Below, in pieces: positions 1-8,502 of a stretch of DNA of 64,000 bases. Below the pieces are notes generated by a model, which saw only the letters and a program-made list of their open reading frames with translations, did no database searches and was not told where the DNA came from. The stretch's first letter is position 1, and each line of letters opens with the position of its first letter. The stretch comes from Methanobacteriota archaeon (lineage in GTDB: Archaea > Thermoplasmatota > Poseidoniia > Poseidoniales > Poseidoniaceae). The position numbers and the translations under genes were made by a program. The DNA is taken from NCBI GenBank assembly GCA_002720095.2, contig PBGP02000009.1, forward strand, positions 1 to 64,000, given 5' to 3'.

Positions 1-299
1 AAGCCTTAGCAGAGATTATTCATGATGATTGTGTATTCAATCCACACGTAGGCGGCATCACAATGAGTAAGTCAGACATTCTAGGTTTCGCAGGCGGTGA
101 AGGTACACCTAGATCAGAAAACGAAAGAATCTTATTCGAGAATGAAGAAGTAGGGGTGGCTCATTCGATTGTACACTTCGCAAACGGATCTACTTCGGAG
201 GCAGTTATGTCATTCATGAGATTCAAAGATGGAAAAATCATATTGATGGAAACAGGAGCAACTCCTCTTTCTGATGATTATCAATTGATTGGAAATTAA
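1..299 (+). CDS. SnoaL-like (NTF2-fold) protein, 5' truncated
   Basis: The frame is open from the window edge (first whole codon at base 3) to a TAA at 297-299, so only the last 98 residues are seen and the internal ATG at 63 is probably not the real start. The visible part has the pattern of SnoaL-like/NTF2-fold domains: a D-D-C-V-F-N-P segment, G-G-I-T, a GFAGG helix start, then alternating strands ending in MRFKDGKIILMETGATPL. Such domains serve as small enzymes or ligand binders, and the substrate cannot be told from this fragment. The next gene is convergent with a 1-base gap. Family call from pattern, function unknown. Confidence 0.65.
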   Translation, partial: ALAEIIHDDCVFNPHVGGITMSKSDILGFAGGEGTPRSENERILFENEEVGVAHSIVHFANGSTSEAVMSFMRFKDGKIILMETGATPLSDDYQLIGN

Positions 300-300
300 A

Positions 301-720
301 TTAGCCAATTATTTCAATGAATTGAGTTTTTTCTTCACTTCCATATCTCATTGCTGCTATTTCCTCAACGGTACTCATCGTTAATTCTAGTGCATTTTCT
401 CCCGAAACTTTCCATTTACTTCCATCCATTGCAATCAATTGATTTCGATCTTGATTTAGATGGATATTGGTATGAAAATGAACTGTAAGAACTTCTTTAC
501 AACTCAAATTTGTTCCAGGATAAAGCACATCAAATGATGATGGATCCTCTATCGTTGTTACAAGATCTCTAACTCCTCTAGGCATTGGAATTTCTGTTCT
601 CTCCTCGGCAATTAAAGTCACTCCATCTTCACTTGGTATCCAAGGTTGCTGACTTGGTACTGAAAGACCAATGAGTAAAGAAATGAGAAATATTAGCACA
701 GAAAGTGCGGACCCACTCAT
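301..720 (-). CDS. Hypothetical secreted or anchored protein
   Basis: This 139-residue protein begins with a hydrophobic stretch (about residues 5-23, LSVLIFLISLLIGLSV) that looks like an uncleaved anchor or signal peptide. The rest is a soluble mixed alpha/beta domain with one cysteine and a His-rich strand (LTVHFHTNIHL). No family was recognised. No clear Shine-Dalgarno lies before the ATG. It is convergent with the SnoaL-like gene and lies downstream of the SLOG gene on the same strand, 43 bases away, so the two could be co-transcribed. It is probably exported and folds outside the membrane, but nothing more can be claimed. Confidence 0.6.
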   Translation of the reverse strand: MSGSALSVLIFLISLLIGLSVPSQQPWIPSEDGVTLIAEERTEIPMPRGVRDLVTTIEDPSSFDVLYPGTNLSCKEVLTVHFHTNIHLNQDRNQLIAMDGSKWKVSGENALELTMSTVEEIAAMRYGSEEKTQFIEIIG

Positions 721-763
721 GTAAAAAACTGAATGCTTGAGGATATGATATTTTGTTCGATGC

Positions 764-1213
764 TTATTCTACTTCTCTAATTACAAGCGGAATACCACGT
801 TCTTCAGCTAAAGAGATGACAGTTCTTGTCCATTTACTAGTAGGACTAGGGAAAGCAAGAATGTGTGTTGCAGCATCTAAAAGATTGTCAGTAAGGGATG
901 TTGGAGCTTCTCCTCTTCCAGAATCATGTAAGCCAGGACGAGGATTATTCCATTGTTCTGAAAACACGATAAAAGGAATCGCGTGGTTATCTGCCCATCT
1001 TTCTGCTAGATAATCTACTCCACTGGCTCCACCAACAATTACAACATCTGGATATGCTTCAGTTTCAATCCAGTCTTCTATTGATTCTTCGATAACAGAG
1101 TAATCATAAAATCGGCTGGACCCCACAATTACGAGATTAATTACTCGTCCATCTTGATTTAGATCTTTTCCTCCGAGTCGTTCAAGGTCTCTGGCTCCAC
1201 TCTGGTTGCTCAT
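764..1213 (-). CDS. SLOG-family (YspA/DUF2493-like) nucleotide-binding protein
   Basis: This 149-residue cytosolic protein has a Rossmann-like SLOG fold. It shows the N-terminal strand and glycine turn VIVGSSRFYDYS, the diagnostic VIVGGASGVDYLAERWA (GGAxGxD) at about residues 58-75, and a later strand THILAFP followed by TKWT-like residues, the layout of the YspA/DUF2493 and DprA/LOG superfamily. Members bind nucleotides or nucleotide-derived ligands, and roles in NAD or ADP-ribose metabolism and in conflict systems have been proposed. No partner gene of a known conflict system is adjacent. The ATG follows a GGCCCCC stretch rather than a Shine-Dalgarno. The family is fairly certain and the ligand unknown. 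Confidence 0.75.
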   Translation of the reverse strand: MSNQSGARDLERLGGKDLNQDGRVINLVIVGSSRFYDYSVIEESIEDWIETEAYPDVVIVGGASGVDYLAERWADNHAIPFIVFSEQWNNPRPGLHDSGRGEAPTSLTDNLLDAATHILAFPSPTSKWTRTVISLAEERGIPLVIREVE

Positions 1214-1268
1214 AGGGGGCCATCACTGTATAATCGAATAAATCCTTTGAAAAAATAAAAAAGAGATT

Positions 1269-2306
1269 TTATTCCGATTCAGTAGAGCCTCGAGTCCTCT
1301 CAGAAACAAAATGGAGATAGAAACACCATGTTGCGAATGCGCAAAGAATATGCCACAAACCGTGTATCTGGAATATTGAATCAGGTACACAAAATTCGGA
1401 GTCGGCTTTCCCAAATGGCCAAATTAACATCCCTATGATGAATGAACTCGTCCCCATTACAAACCACTTTTGCGTCGGCCGGTAAATCGAAGGAGGCGTG
1501 ACCTCATTCACTAAAATTGAGAAAATTACGAATGTAGCACACAAGGCGACAAGTGTCCAAGGAAAAGAGCTGGAAAATGTCAATAATGCTAGAGTGATCG
1601 GTGCTGCACTAAGGATGAATACACGTTCTCCTGACCCATAAGATGTCCGTTCAAGATATATTCTTAATTCAAAAATCATCCATAATCCAATACATTCTGC
1701 CCAAACAAAATCTGTAAAGAACCCGAATCGTCGAAGTCCTTCTCCTATTCCAATAATATCGTCGCTATTTCTATAGAATTCTATTGCCAAAATCATAATT
1801 GAAAGGAGTATATGATTACGAACAAAGATTTCATCAGACCAACCAATGTACTCTCTCAGCCGATATAATACCGGAAAGAGAATGAAAATCAACATACCTC
1901 CCCAATCTAGGAATGAGCCGAGATATGTTCTGGTACCATGCATTGCAAAACTTCCAAGACCAATTGCAATTACTGCAGATGCATAAACAACTGGGATTAC
2001 ACCTCCTTTTGTGAATCCATTCAAATCACTATTTTTTTGTTGGTCCGTTCGATCAAGAATAGCCAATCCAACGACCACGAATGCTAAATTAGTCAACGTA
2101 TTTACTGGTTCAAGAATCAACCCAGATGAAAAACTCTCACACCATCCATAAACGCCTTCCTCATAGGTTACTCCTGAAGGCCAAGCATCCAATAACCCAA
2201 TAATAGTGTAGACGAGAAGAAATGACATCGACACAATTAATCCGGTAGTAAACCTTCTACCAAATCTGTTTAGAAATAATTTTTCTTCCAAATCAATACC
2301 TCTCAT
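1269..2306 (-). CDS. Alkaline-ceramidase-like membrane hydrolase (CREST superfamily)
   Basis: This 345-residue integral membrane protein has about eight hydrophobic helices. It carries the ceramidase signatures in order: YGWCESF and a P-V-N-T-L-T-N segment after the first helix, GSFAMHGTRTYLGSFLDWGGM (the S...H...D metal-site region) near residue 120, and HGLWHILCA near the C-terminus giving the second histidine pair. These match alkaline ceramidases and related CREST-type zinc hydrolases of the inner membrane. An archaeon would not be expected to make typical ceramides, so the substrate may be another amide-linked lipid. Its ATG overlaps the stop of the ABC-F gene (ATGA, 2303-2306), so the two are translationally coupled. 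Confidence 0.8.
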   Translation of the reverse strand: MRGIDLEEKLFLNRFGRRFTTGLIVSMSFLLVYTIIGLLDAWPSGVTYEEGVYGWCESFSSGLILEPVNTLTNLAFVVVGLAILDRTDQQKNSDLNGFTKGGVIPVVYASAVIAIGLGSFAMHGTRTYLGSFLDWGGMLIFILFPVLYRLREYIGWSDEIFVRNHILLSIMILAIEFYRNSDDIIGIGEGLRRFGFFTDFVWAECIGLWMIFELRIYLERTSYGSGERVFILSAAPITLALLTFSSSFPWTLVALCATFVIFSILVNEVTPPSIYRPTQKWFVMGTSSFIIGMLIWPFGKADSEFCVPDSIFQIHGLWHILCAFATWCFYLHFVSERTRGSTESE

Positions 2307-3946
2307 TTCGATAGGCGCTGCATAAATGCAGAATAGTTGCCAGGATACACTTTCAATGAACCGTCACTAGGAAGGTGCCAGATAGTATTGCAGACCTGGT
2401 CTAAAAAGTAACGATCGTGGCTTACTATCACCAATGTACCATCATATTCTGTAAGAGCATCTTCTAAGGCTTCTTTAGCTTGAATATCTAAGTGATTAGT
2501 TGGTTCATCTAATAGTAGTACATTGTTCTCTTCGAGTAGTAGTTTAAGCATAGCAATCCTTGCTCGTTCACCACCGCTCAAATCTGCTAATTTAGTGGAC
2601 ACTTGTTCAGATGTAAACTGAAATCTGCCCAATAACGCACGAATATCTCCATACTCCATTCGAGGCTTCAATTTCTGAATTTGTTCAACAGGGGTTGCTT
2701 GAAAATTAAGAGTACGATGATCCTGATGGAAATATCCAATTTGAACACCAGGTGGGACATCGATCTTTCCAGAATCCAAAGGAATCTCGCCAATCAATAC
2801 TCGAAGAAGTGTGGTCTTGCCTGCGCCATTTCCACCAACAATTCCGATTCTCTGACCTTTGGAAATTCCAACTCTTACATTGTCAAGAAGAGGGCGTTCG
2901 AGTCCTTCAAAAGTCAATGTTGCTTCATCTAAATCAGCAATTTCCATACTTGCTTTATCAGTTGCAGTTAACTGGAAATGCAAATTTTTTCTCTGTCTAG
3001 GTTTTATTGATTTTAACCATCGTAGTTCGCCTTGAGCTCGATTCAACATGAAGCGTTTCTGAGAAATTGATTTGTCATATTTGTTTGCTCGTTTCATCGA
3101 CTGAAGAGCTCCTGTCAATCGTTTGATCTCTTTCTCTGCTTTCTCGATTCTATCATCTAATGTCTGGAGAAAAAGTTCCTTCTGCTGTATGAACCTAGAA
3201 TAATTTCCATTGAATCCTTTGATTTTCGCATCGGCAACCTCAACAATATTATTTGCAACTTTGTCGAGGAAATATCGGTCGTGACTTACGATTAGTAACG
3301 CACCTTGGAAATCAAGAAGGAATTCTTCAAGCCATTCAAGGGTCTCAATATCCAGATGATTCGTTGGCTCATCGAGGAATAGAACATCGATGTTATCCAA
3401 ACCAACTAGTTGACGTGCAAGAGCAACTTTTGCACGTTCTCCTCCAGAGAGACTCGAAAGAGGCATGTCCGATGGATGATGACCTAATCCCAGACTTTCC
3501 ATGATATTTTGTGCATGCCCCGCTGCATCCATTCCTCCAGATTTAGCCATCATAGATTGTAACTCAGAATAGCGATCCATGATTGGTTGCCAATCTGAAT
3601 CATAGAATGATGGATCGGCCATTTGTGCCTCAATTGATGCGATCTCATTTTCTAAATCTTCAAATTGCCTTCCTCTACGACCAAGTTCCTGTTCAATCGT
3701 GGCATCTTCATCTAAATCTCGTATCTGAGTAAGATATGCGATTCTTAACCCCGGAGAGAATTTTATATCGCCCATATCAACTTCTTGATCTGAAATTAGA
3801 TTGAGTAATGTAGTCTTACCTGAACCATTATGTCCAACGATTCCTATTCTATCCCCCTCTTCTATTCTAAGAGAAATTCCCTCAAAAACAACCTTAGGTC
3901 CAAAGGCTTTGTAGATATCATCGATGAGAATCAGTTCTCTCGTCAA
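2303..3946 (-). CDS. ABC-F family ATPase (duplicated ABC, translation factor type)
   Basis: This 547-residue soluble protein has two ABC domains and no membrane helices. Domain 1 has Walker A GHNGSGKT (38-45), signature LSGGE (166-170) and Walker B FLDEPTNHLD (190-199). The charged linker spans about 235-330 (the P-site tRNA interaction motif region of ABC-F proteins). Domain 2 has Walker A GGNGAGKT (371-378), LSGGE (456-460) and LLDEPTNHLD. ABC-F proteins act on the ribosome rather than in transport. The start is a TTG at 3944-3946 with no in-frame ATG nearby upstream, so the start is less certain than the family. It is the first gene of a coupled pair with the ceramidase-like gene. Confidence 0.93.
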   Translation of the reverse strand: MTRELILIDDIYKAFGPKVVFEGISLRIEEGDRIGIVGHNGSGKTTLLNLISDQEVDMGDIKFSPGLRIAYLTQIRDLDEDATIEQELGRRGRQFEDLENEIASIEAQMADPSFYDSDWQPIMDRYSELQSMMAKSGGMDAAGHAQNIMESLGLGHHPSDMPLSSLSGGERAKVALARQLVGLDNIDVLFLDEPTNHLDIETLEWLEEFLLDFQGALLIVSHDRYFLDKVANNIVEVADAKIKGFNGNYSRFIQQKELFLQTLDDRIEKAEKEIKRLTGALQSMKRANKYDKSISQKRFMLNRAQGELRWLKSIKPRQRKNLHFQLTATDKASMEIADLDEATLTFEGLERPLLDNVRVGISKGQRIGIVGGNGAGKTTLLRVLIGEIPLDSGKIDVPPGVQIGYFHQDHRTLNFQATPVEQIQKLKPRMEYGDIRALLGRFQFTSEQVSTKLADLSGGERARIAMLKLLLEENNVLLLDEPTNHLDIQAKEALEDALTEYDGTLVIVSHDRYFLDQVCNTIWHLPSDGSLKVYPGNYSAFMQRLSK

Positions 3947-3997
3947 TAGACCACAACCAAATGGAACGGTATCATCCGCCCCTCATGACACTTCGGG

Positions 3998-5665
3998 CTA
4001 TTTCTTCTTATATTTGGAGGACAATTCATCAATACGGCGAAGATGGGAATCAGATACTTTCAATTTTGATTTGAATTGTGCCAACATGTCAATTTCTGGC
4101 GAAGAACTCGAAGAGGTTTTTGAAGATTCTAATGTTGTGAGAGGGACCAAATAAACTGCAGGCCCTTTCCAATCCTCTCCGACATCGTTCCATACCGCAC
4201 CGAATTTGCCCAGATGTTGTACTCGATTTTCGCCAGCATCCCAGTTATTCGGCTCGCCAGGACCCCAGTTCGTGTATGACCAGGGTCGGCCATCCGACCA
4301 GTACCAGTCTTCAGCACCTGGGCCCACTTTGCCAGGGTCACCGGGTTTACGGTCTGCGATTGCGAGAGGTTTTCCACGGTATCGATCTCCTTTCCTGATT
4401 CCACCCAGCCATACCGGCGCCCCGCCGGAGATTCGAGTGATATCTTCGTTCTCCTCCGCGCTGGTGACTGAAGCGATGTGTCCTCCCATTGCCAGAGCAC
4501 GTTCGTTGTGCCAATGCCATCCCTTGTGCTCATCAGCAAATACGTATTTATCGTCAGAATTCAAGATAGGTTCACCCCAGATAGGTTCACGTGTCTTGCG
4601 AAACTGTTCAATCTGGATTTCTTGAGCATCCGCCTCTTGGCGCATGGTCCAATCCCACCATTCTGGACCGTCCATTTGTGCACTCAAGTACTTCCCATGA
4701 CAGGACTTCAAATAGACTACATCGTTACTGCGGTATTCGACTGTGAATTCCTCCCATCCGCCAGGTGGTGCTTCCCTACGATTGATTTCCACACTGCCGT
4801 CAGGCTGTGCTGACAGGTACATGTCGAAAGCACTCATGAGTGCGATCTTGCTGTTCTGCCGTTGTTCCATACGGAAATATTCCCCCACATGAGCGACGTC
4901 GGAATTCCATAACACCCTTCCCTCGGGTGTTGCACTCAGATACTTCCCGTGTACGCCTTTAAGGGATATTTCTCCTCGAAGCATGTCTCTGGACAAGGGC
5001 TTAGTAGAGGGTTGGTGGGTTCGATTCATTCTGTCTTCTAATCTGATTAGTTTTTGTCGAATATCTTCTGGTATTTTGGGGTCATCGCGATTCCATGGAC
5101 GGTATTTTTGATTTGATTCGCCAGGTTTGGTGGGATCGTATGTGTGTTTCAGACGATCGCTTTCGCTCCCTCCTGTACCGAAATATGCTTGGCCCTTGTA
5201 TTTGCCAGAACGGTACGCATAGAGCCCTTTGACCTGCCAATCGCCAACAAATGGATGGTGGCCACCAACCATTAGTCCCAAAGCGCGAGCAAATTCAGCT
5301 GCTTTCTCAGGGTCGTGAATGTGCTGGCCAGGCATGGTTCTGGGCATGTTTGGATTGTGGGCGGGGACGATTTCAATATCGACCTGCTCTGAAGTTGTTG
5401 CCATTTTTCCAAACCCCAGTCTTATCTTGGTGGTAACAATTACCACGAATACGCCAATGCAAAACATTAACGCACCCGGAATTAACATTGCGAGTCTATC
5501 CTCGGCCGTGGATATGGATCCTATGATGAGAAGCGGTAAACCCATAATGAGCAAGGTTATGCCAACCACAAATGATGCGGTAATCGCTGGTCGCTTATTT
5601 GACTCTACATCCGCCTGATCTGTAATTACACTATTCTGATTGATTGCCGAAATACCAGAGGACAT
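3998..5665 (-). CDS. Membrane protein with fascin-like and C-type-lectin domains
   Basis: This 555-residue protein has two N-terminal helices (about 29-51 and 57-80) and a largely hydrophilic remainder. Residues 100-200 are rich in His, Gly and Asp and were not recognised. Residues 229-355 hold three beta-trefoil-like turns with GKYLSA, DMYLSA and GKYLSA cores (about 240, 281, 324), as in fascin/actin-crosslinking folds. Residues 368-506 form a C-type-lectin domain with a WLGG core, a WYWSDG..W turn, EPNNW (471-475) and VWND (491-494), the mannose-type calcium-site pair EPN/WND. The tail is a charged helix ending KYKKK. Its GC content is visibly above its neighbours, which hints at transfer or different codon selection. 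Role in glycan binding is inference. Confidence 0.75.
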   Translation of the reverse strand: MSSGISAINQNSVITDQADVESNKRPAITASFVVGITLLIMGLPLLIIGSISTAEDRLAMLIPGALMFCIGVFVVIVTTKIRLGFGKMATTSEQVDIEIVPAHNPNMPRTMPGQHIHDPEKAAEFARALGLMVGGHHPFVGDWQVKGLYAYRSGKYKGQAYFGTGGSESDRLKHTYDPTKPGESNQKYRPWNRDDPKIPEDIRQKLIRLEDRMNRTHQPSTKPLSRDMLRGEISLKGVHGKYLSATPEGRVLWNSDVAHVGEYFRMEQRQNSKIALMSAFDMYLSAQPDGSVEINRREAPPGGWEEFTVEYRSNDVVYLKSCHGKYLSAQMDGPEWWDWTMRQEADAQEIQIEQFRKTREPIWGEPILNSDDKYVFADEHKGWHWHNERALAMGGHIASVTSAEENEDITRISGGAPVWLGGIRKGDRYRGKPLAIADRKPGDPGKVGPGAEDWYWSDGRPWSYTNWGPGEPNNWDAGENRVQHLGKFGAVWNDVGEDWKGPAVYLVPLTTLESSKTSSSSSPEIDMLAQFKSKLKVSDSHLRRIDELSSKYKKK

Positions 5666-5763
5666 AGTGATTCTAAGTATAGATAAATCATTAACTTAAC
5701 TAATCTGATTAAATTTATTACGAACTCAAGCATTTTTCTGATTGAATTGAAACTAGACAATGT

Positions 5764-5802
5764 TGCTGGATGCTCTATTTTTTGGCCCTTTCTCATCCAG
5801 CA
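5764..5802 (-). terminator. Strong 9-bp hairpin between two minus-strand genes
   Basis: TGCTGGATG (5764-5772) and CATCCAGCA (5794-5802) are perfect inverted repeats around a 21-base loop containing a T6 run on the plus strand. It lies about 60 bases beyond the stop of the M32 peptidase gene and about 100 bases upstream of the lectin-protein start, in a 197-base gap that otherwise holds only AT-rich sequence. A terminator or mRNA-end structure for the M32 transcript is the simplest reading. It could also be part of the lectin-gene control region. Confidence 0.4.
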
Positions 5803-5862
5803 GCAAATTCATTAGTAATTTCAAAACATTAATTAAACGGAATGAGCAATAGTACTAATCAT

Positions 5863-7353
5863 TCAAAAATTATAAATTTTACTATATTTTTCATTGATAT
5901 AATTCAAAAAAGGTTTAGACGATGGAGTATTTCCAGTTGCCTTCTCAATTAAATCTGAAGGGTTGTATAACCTTCCTTTTTCATGAATATTTTCTCTTAA
6001 CCATTCTAAAATTGGAAGCCAATTTCCTTTTTCAATCATTTCATTAACATTTCCAAATTCACTTTTCATTTTGTCAAACAACTGTGCCGCATATAAATTC
6101 CCTAGAGTATAAGTTGGGAAATAACCGAATGCACCCATAGACCAATGAATGTCTTGTAGCACGCCAGTTGAATCATTTTCAACTTCTAATCCAAACCACT
6201 CTTTAAACATACTATTCCATATTTTCGGTAAATCACTTACTTCTAAATCTCCGTTAAATAATTGTTTTTCAATTTCATATCTTAATATTATATGTAAATT
6301 ATATGTCACTTCATCTGCTTCAACCCTGATGAATGATGGCTCGACTTGATTAGCAATCAAATTCATTTGGGACGCATCAATATCTTTTGGGAAATCTGGA
6401 AACTCTTCTTTAAAAATTGGCAATGTAAATTTCCAAAATTCCTCGGTTCGTCCAATTTGATTTTCCCATAAACGAGATTGAGATTCATGAACGCCTAATG
6501 AAATTGCAGTCCCCCTCGGTGTTAATGCAAATTCATCTGGTAAACCTTGTTCATAAAGGCCATGGCCCGTTTCATGCATTACTGCATAAAGACATGAGAA
6601 AGGATCTTTTTCGTCATATCTTGTTGTTATTCTTGTATCTCCCGTAGATATAGAGATAGAAAATGGATGAGCTGAAATATCCATTCTTCCAGAATTGAAG
6701 TCAAAGCCCATCTGTTCTGAAACTTTCAAACAAAAAGCTTCCTGTTTTGGTATAGGAAAAGTCATATCTAAATCAGCAATTTCTTGTTTTTCAGACATCA
6801 ATATTTTGTTTAGAACCTCGATTAATCCAGATTTTAATTCAGCAAAAAGAGGATCTAAATAATCAACGTTTAGTCCTATTTCATAATCATCTAATAATGT
6901 GTCATATGGACTATTTTCATTACCAAGATAACGGACTTTTTCTTTAGCAAGTTCTACTAATTCAGTTAATATTGGTGCATACATATTAAAATCATTATTT
7001 TCTCGTGCTTTGGCCCAAATCCCCATCGCTTTTGACCGAGTTTTAGTTAATCTTTCAACAAATTCAACGGGTAGTTTGGTTGCCTTATCATACATCCTTC
7101 TGACCTCTATTACATTCGTTTTTTGATCTTCATTCAAAATCTCAAAATCCATTTCTAAATTTGTAATAAGATCTCCCAATTTTGGACTAGTAATAGTTTC
7201 ATGTGCACGTCCAGATAACCAAGCTAATGTTTCTGCTCGAGCTTTAGCACCATTTGGTGGCATCATTACTGATTGATCCCAATTCAATTGACTTTGAATA
7301 GCTTGAATCCTTGAATATGTGTGTACTTCTTCAATAAATTGTTCGTAACTCAT
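5863..7353 (-). CDS. M32 family metallocarboxypeptidase (carboxypeptidase Taq type)
   Basis: This zinc carboxypeptidase removes C-terminal residues from peptides in the cytoplasm. The protein is about 496 residues, the usual length for M32. It has the zinc motif HETGH (260-264), the M32-specific HPF (229-231) and DTRITTRY (239-246) segments, and the GVHESQSRLWEN helix that supplies the third zinc ligand. The start is set at the ATG giving MSYEQF because it matches family N-termini. A longer reading adds 28 residues that overlap the divergent gene's upstream region. It is divergent from an M29-like peptidase, suggesting joint peptide use. Confidence 0.95.
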   Translation of the reverse strand: MSYEQFIEEVHTYSRIQAIQSQLNWDQSVMMPPNGAKARAETLAWLSGRAHETITSPKLGDLITNLEMDFEILNEDQKTNVIEVRRMYDKATKLPVEFVERLTKTRSKAMGIWAKARENNDFNMYAPILTELVELAKEKVRYLGNENSPYDTLLDDYEIGLNVDYLDPLFAELKSGLIEVLNKILMSEKQEIADLDMTFPIPKQEAFCLKVSEQMGFDFNSGRMDISAHPFSISISTGDTRITTRYDEKDPFSCLYAVMHETGHGLYEQGLPDEFALTPRGTAISLGVHESQSRLWENQIGRTEEFWKFTLPIFKEEFPDFPKDIDASQMNLIANQVEPSFIRVEADEVTYNLHIILRYEIEKQLFNGDLEVSDLPKIWNSMFKEWFGLEVENDSTGVLQDIHWSMGAFGYFPTYTLGNLYAAQLFDKMKSEFGNVNEMIEKGNWLPILEWLRENIHEKGRLYNPSDLIEKATGNTPSSKPFLNYINEKYSKIYNF

Positions 7354-7455
7354 CTTTCCGCCAATGTGTCCCAGAACAAACTGAATATTGAGTATTTGCA
7401 TTTTTCTTATACAATTAATACAATAATTCAAACACATGATTTATGTGCGTGGTGT

Positions 7456-8502
7456 GTGTCTGAGGATATAAATGCAGATTTTAGTTCCGTGAAAGACATA
7501 AATTTGCAATCTGAACTTTTTAAAGATAAATTGTATGAAGCTGCTAAGACTGTGGTCGAAACCTGCATGGAAGTTAGAAGACACGAATCTGTCTTGGTAA
7601 TTGCTGATCCATCCACTAGCGAAATAGGCCAAGAACTGTATAAAGTGTCTTCAGAAATCTCTGAAAATGTATTATTAGTTATAATGCCATTTACCCGCCA
7701 TCATGGCGATGAACCACCAGCCTCAGTTGCAGAATTGATGAGGAATCAAAATGTTATTTTAGCACCAACCAAATTTAGTATTACTCACACCAAAGCTAGA
7801 ATTCAAGCTTGTAAGGATGGAGCTAGAATTGCTACAATGCCAGGAATTAATTCGAAATTATTTGCGAGCGGGGGAATGTTAGCAGACTTTAATTCAATTA
7901 GAGAATCTATCAATAGATTCGGCGTCCATTTGAGAAGACGTAAGAAGGTAAGGGTAACATCACCTGAAGGAACAGACATAAGATTTGATGTGAATCCTAA
8001 AACTTGGAACAAAGAGGATAGTGGAATTTGCAATCGTCCAGGAATGGTAACTAATTTACCAGCAGGAAAAATTTTCAATAATTTAATCGAAGGCTCAGCT
8101 AAAGGAGATCTCTATATTGACGGAAGTTTTGATTCAACAATTCTTAGTGAACCTTTGCGGTTTAAAGTTAATGAAGGCGTAGCTACAGATATCAAAGGAG
8201 GTCCTGAAGCTCAAAGAATTAGACACCTTTATGCTGAAGCAGCAAATTTAATGCCTTCAAAAGATCAAGGTTCCGTTTGGACAATTTCTCAATTTGGAAT
8301 AGGTCTTAACCCAAATTCTAGATTGATTGGGAACGCACTTGAGGATGAGAAAGTGCTTGGAAGTTGTTATTTTAGTATCGGATTAGATGGATCAAGAATT
8401 GAAGGAAATCACTCAGGGATATTAACTAATGGCATTATTAAGGAACCTTCTATTTTTATTGATGGAGAGCCGTTAGTTATCTCAGGAGAATTACAAATTT
8501 GA
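7456..8502 (+). CDS. M29-like aminopeptidase (AmpS/COG2309 type)
   Basis: The protein of about 348 residues resembles leucyl aminopeptidases of the M29-like group. The C-terminal half carries the family block SQFGIGLNPNSRLIGN, then EDEKVLGSCYFSIGLDGS and a terminal INGEPLV-like strand, with the R-H-L-Y-A-E-A-A-N-L helix before it. Members bind divalent metals and include dioxygenase-like relatives such as NicX, so aminopeptidase activity is likely but not certain. No in-frame ATG precedes the conserved region. GTG at 7456 is the best start, with GTG 7489 as an alternative, since an earlier start would overlap the divergent M32 coding sequence. Confidence 0.8.
   Translation: MSEDINADFSSVKDINLQSELFKDKLYEAAKTVVETCMEVRRHESVLVIADPSTSEIGQELYKVSSEISENVLLVIMPFTRHHGDEPPASVAELMRNQNVILAPTKFSITHTKARIQACKDGARIATMPGINSKLFASGGMLADFNSIRESINRFGVHLRRRKKVRVTSPEGTDIRFDVNPKTWNKEDSGICNRPGMVTNLPAGKIFNNLIEGSAKGDLYIDGSFDSTILSEPLRFKVNEGVATDIKGGPEAQRIRHLYAEAANLMPSKDQGSVWTISQFGIGLNPNSRLIGNALEDEKVLGSCYFSIGLDGSRIEGNHSGILTNGIIKEPSIFIDGEPLVISGELQI

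Noticed and set aside
2681-3504. Plus-strand ORFs antisense to the ABC-F gene (2681-2932, 2752-3000, 3253-3504)
   Set aside because: They mirror a strongly conserved coding region and show no independent features.
4206-4813. Plus-strand open frames opposite the lectin/fascin gene (4206-4625, 4478-4813)
   Set aside because: They are antisense to a gene with recognisable domains. The absence of stops follows from its higher GC content, and the predicted peptides show no domain or signal.
7321-7455. N-terminal extension of the M29-like gene from the GTG at 7321
   Set aside because: It would overlap the divergent M32 coding sequence and adds residues unlike the family N-terminus.
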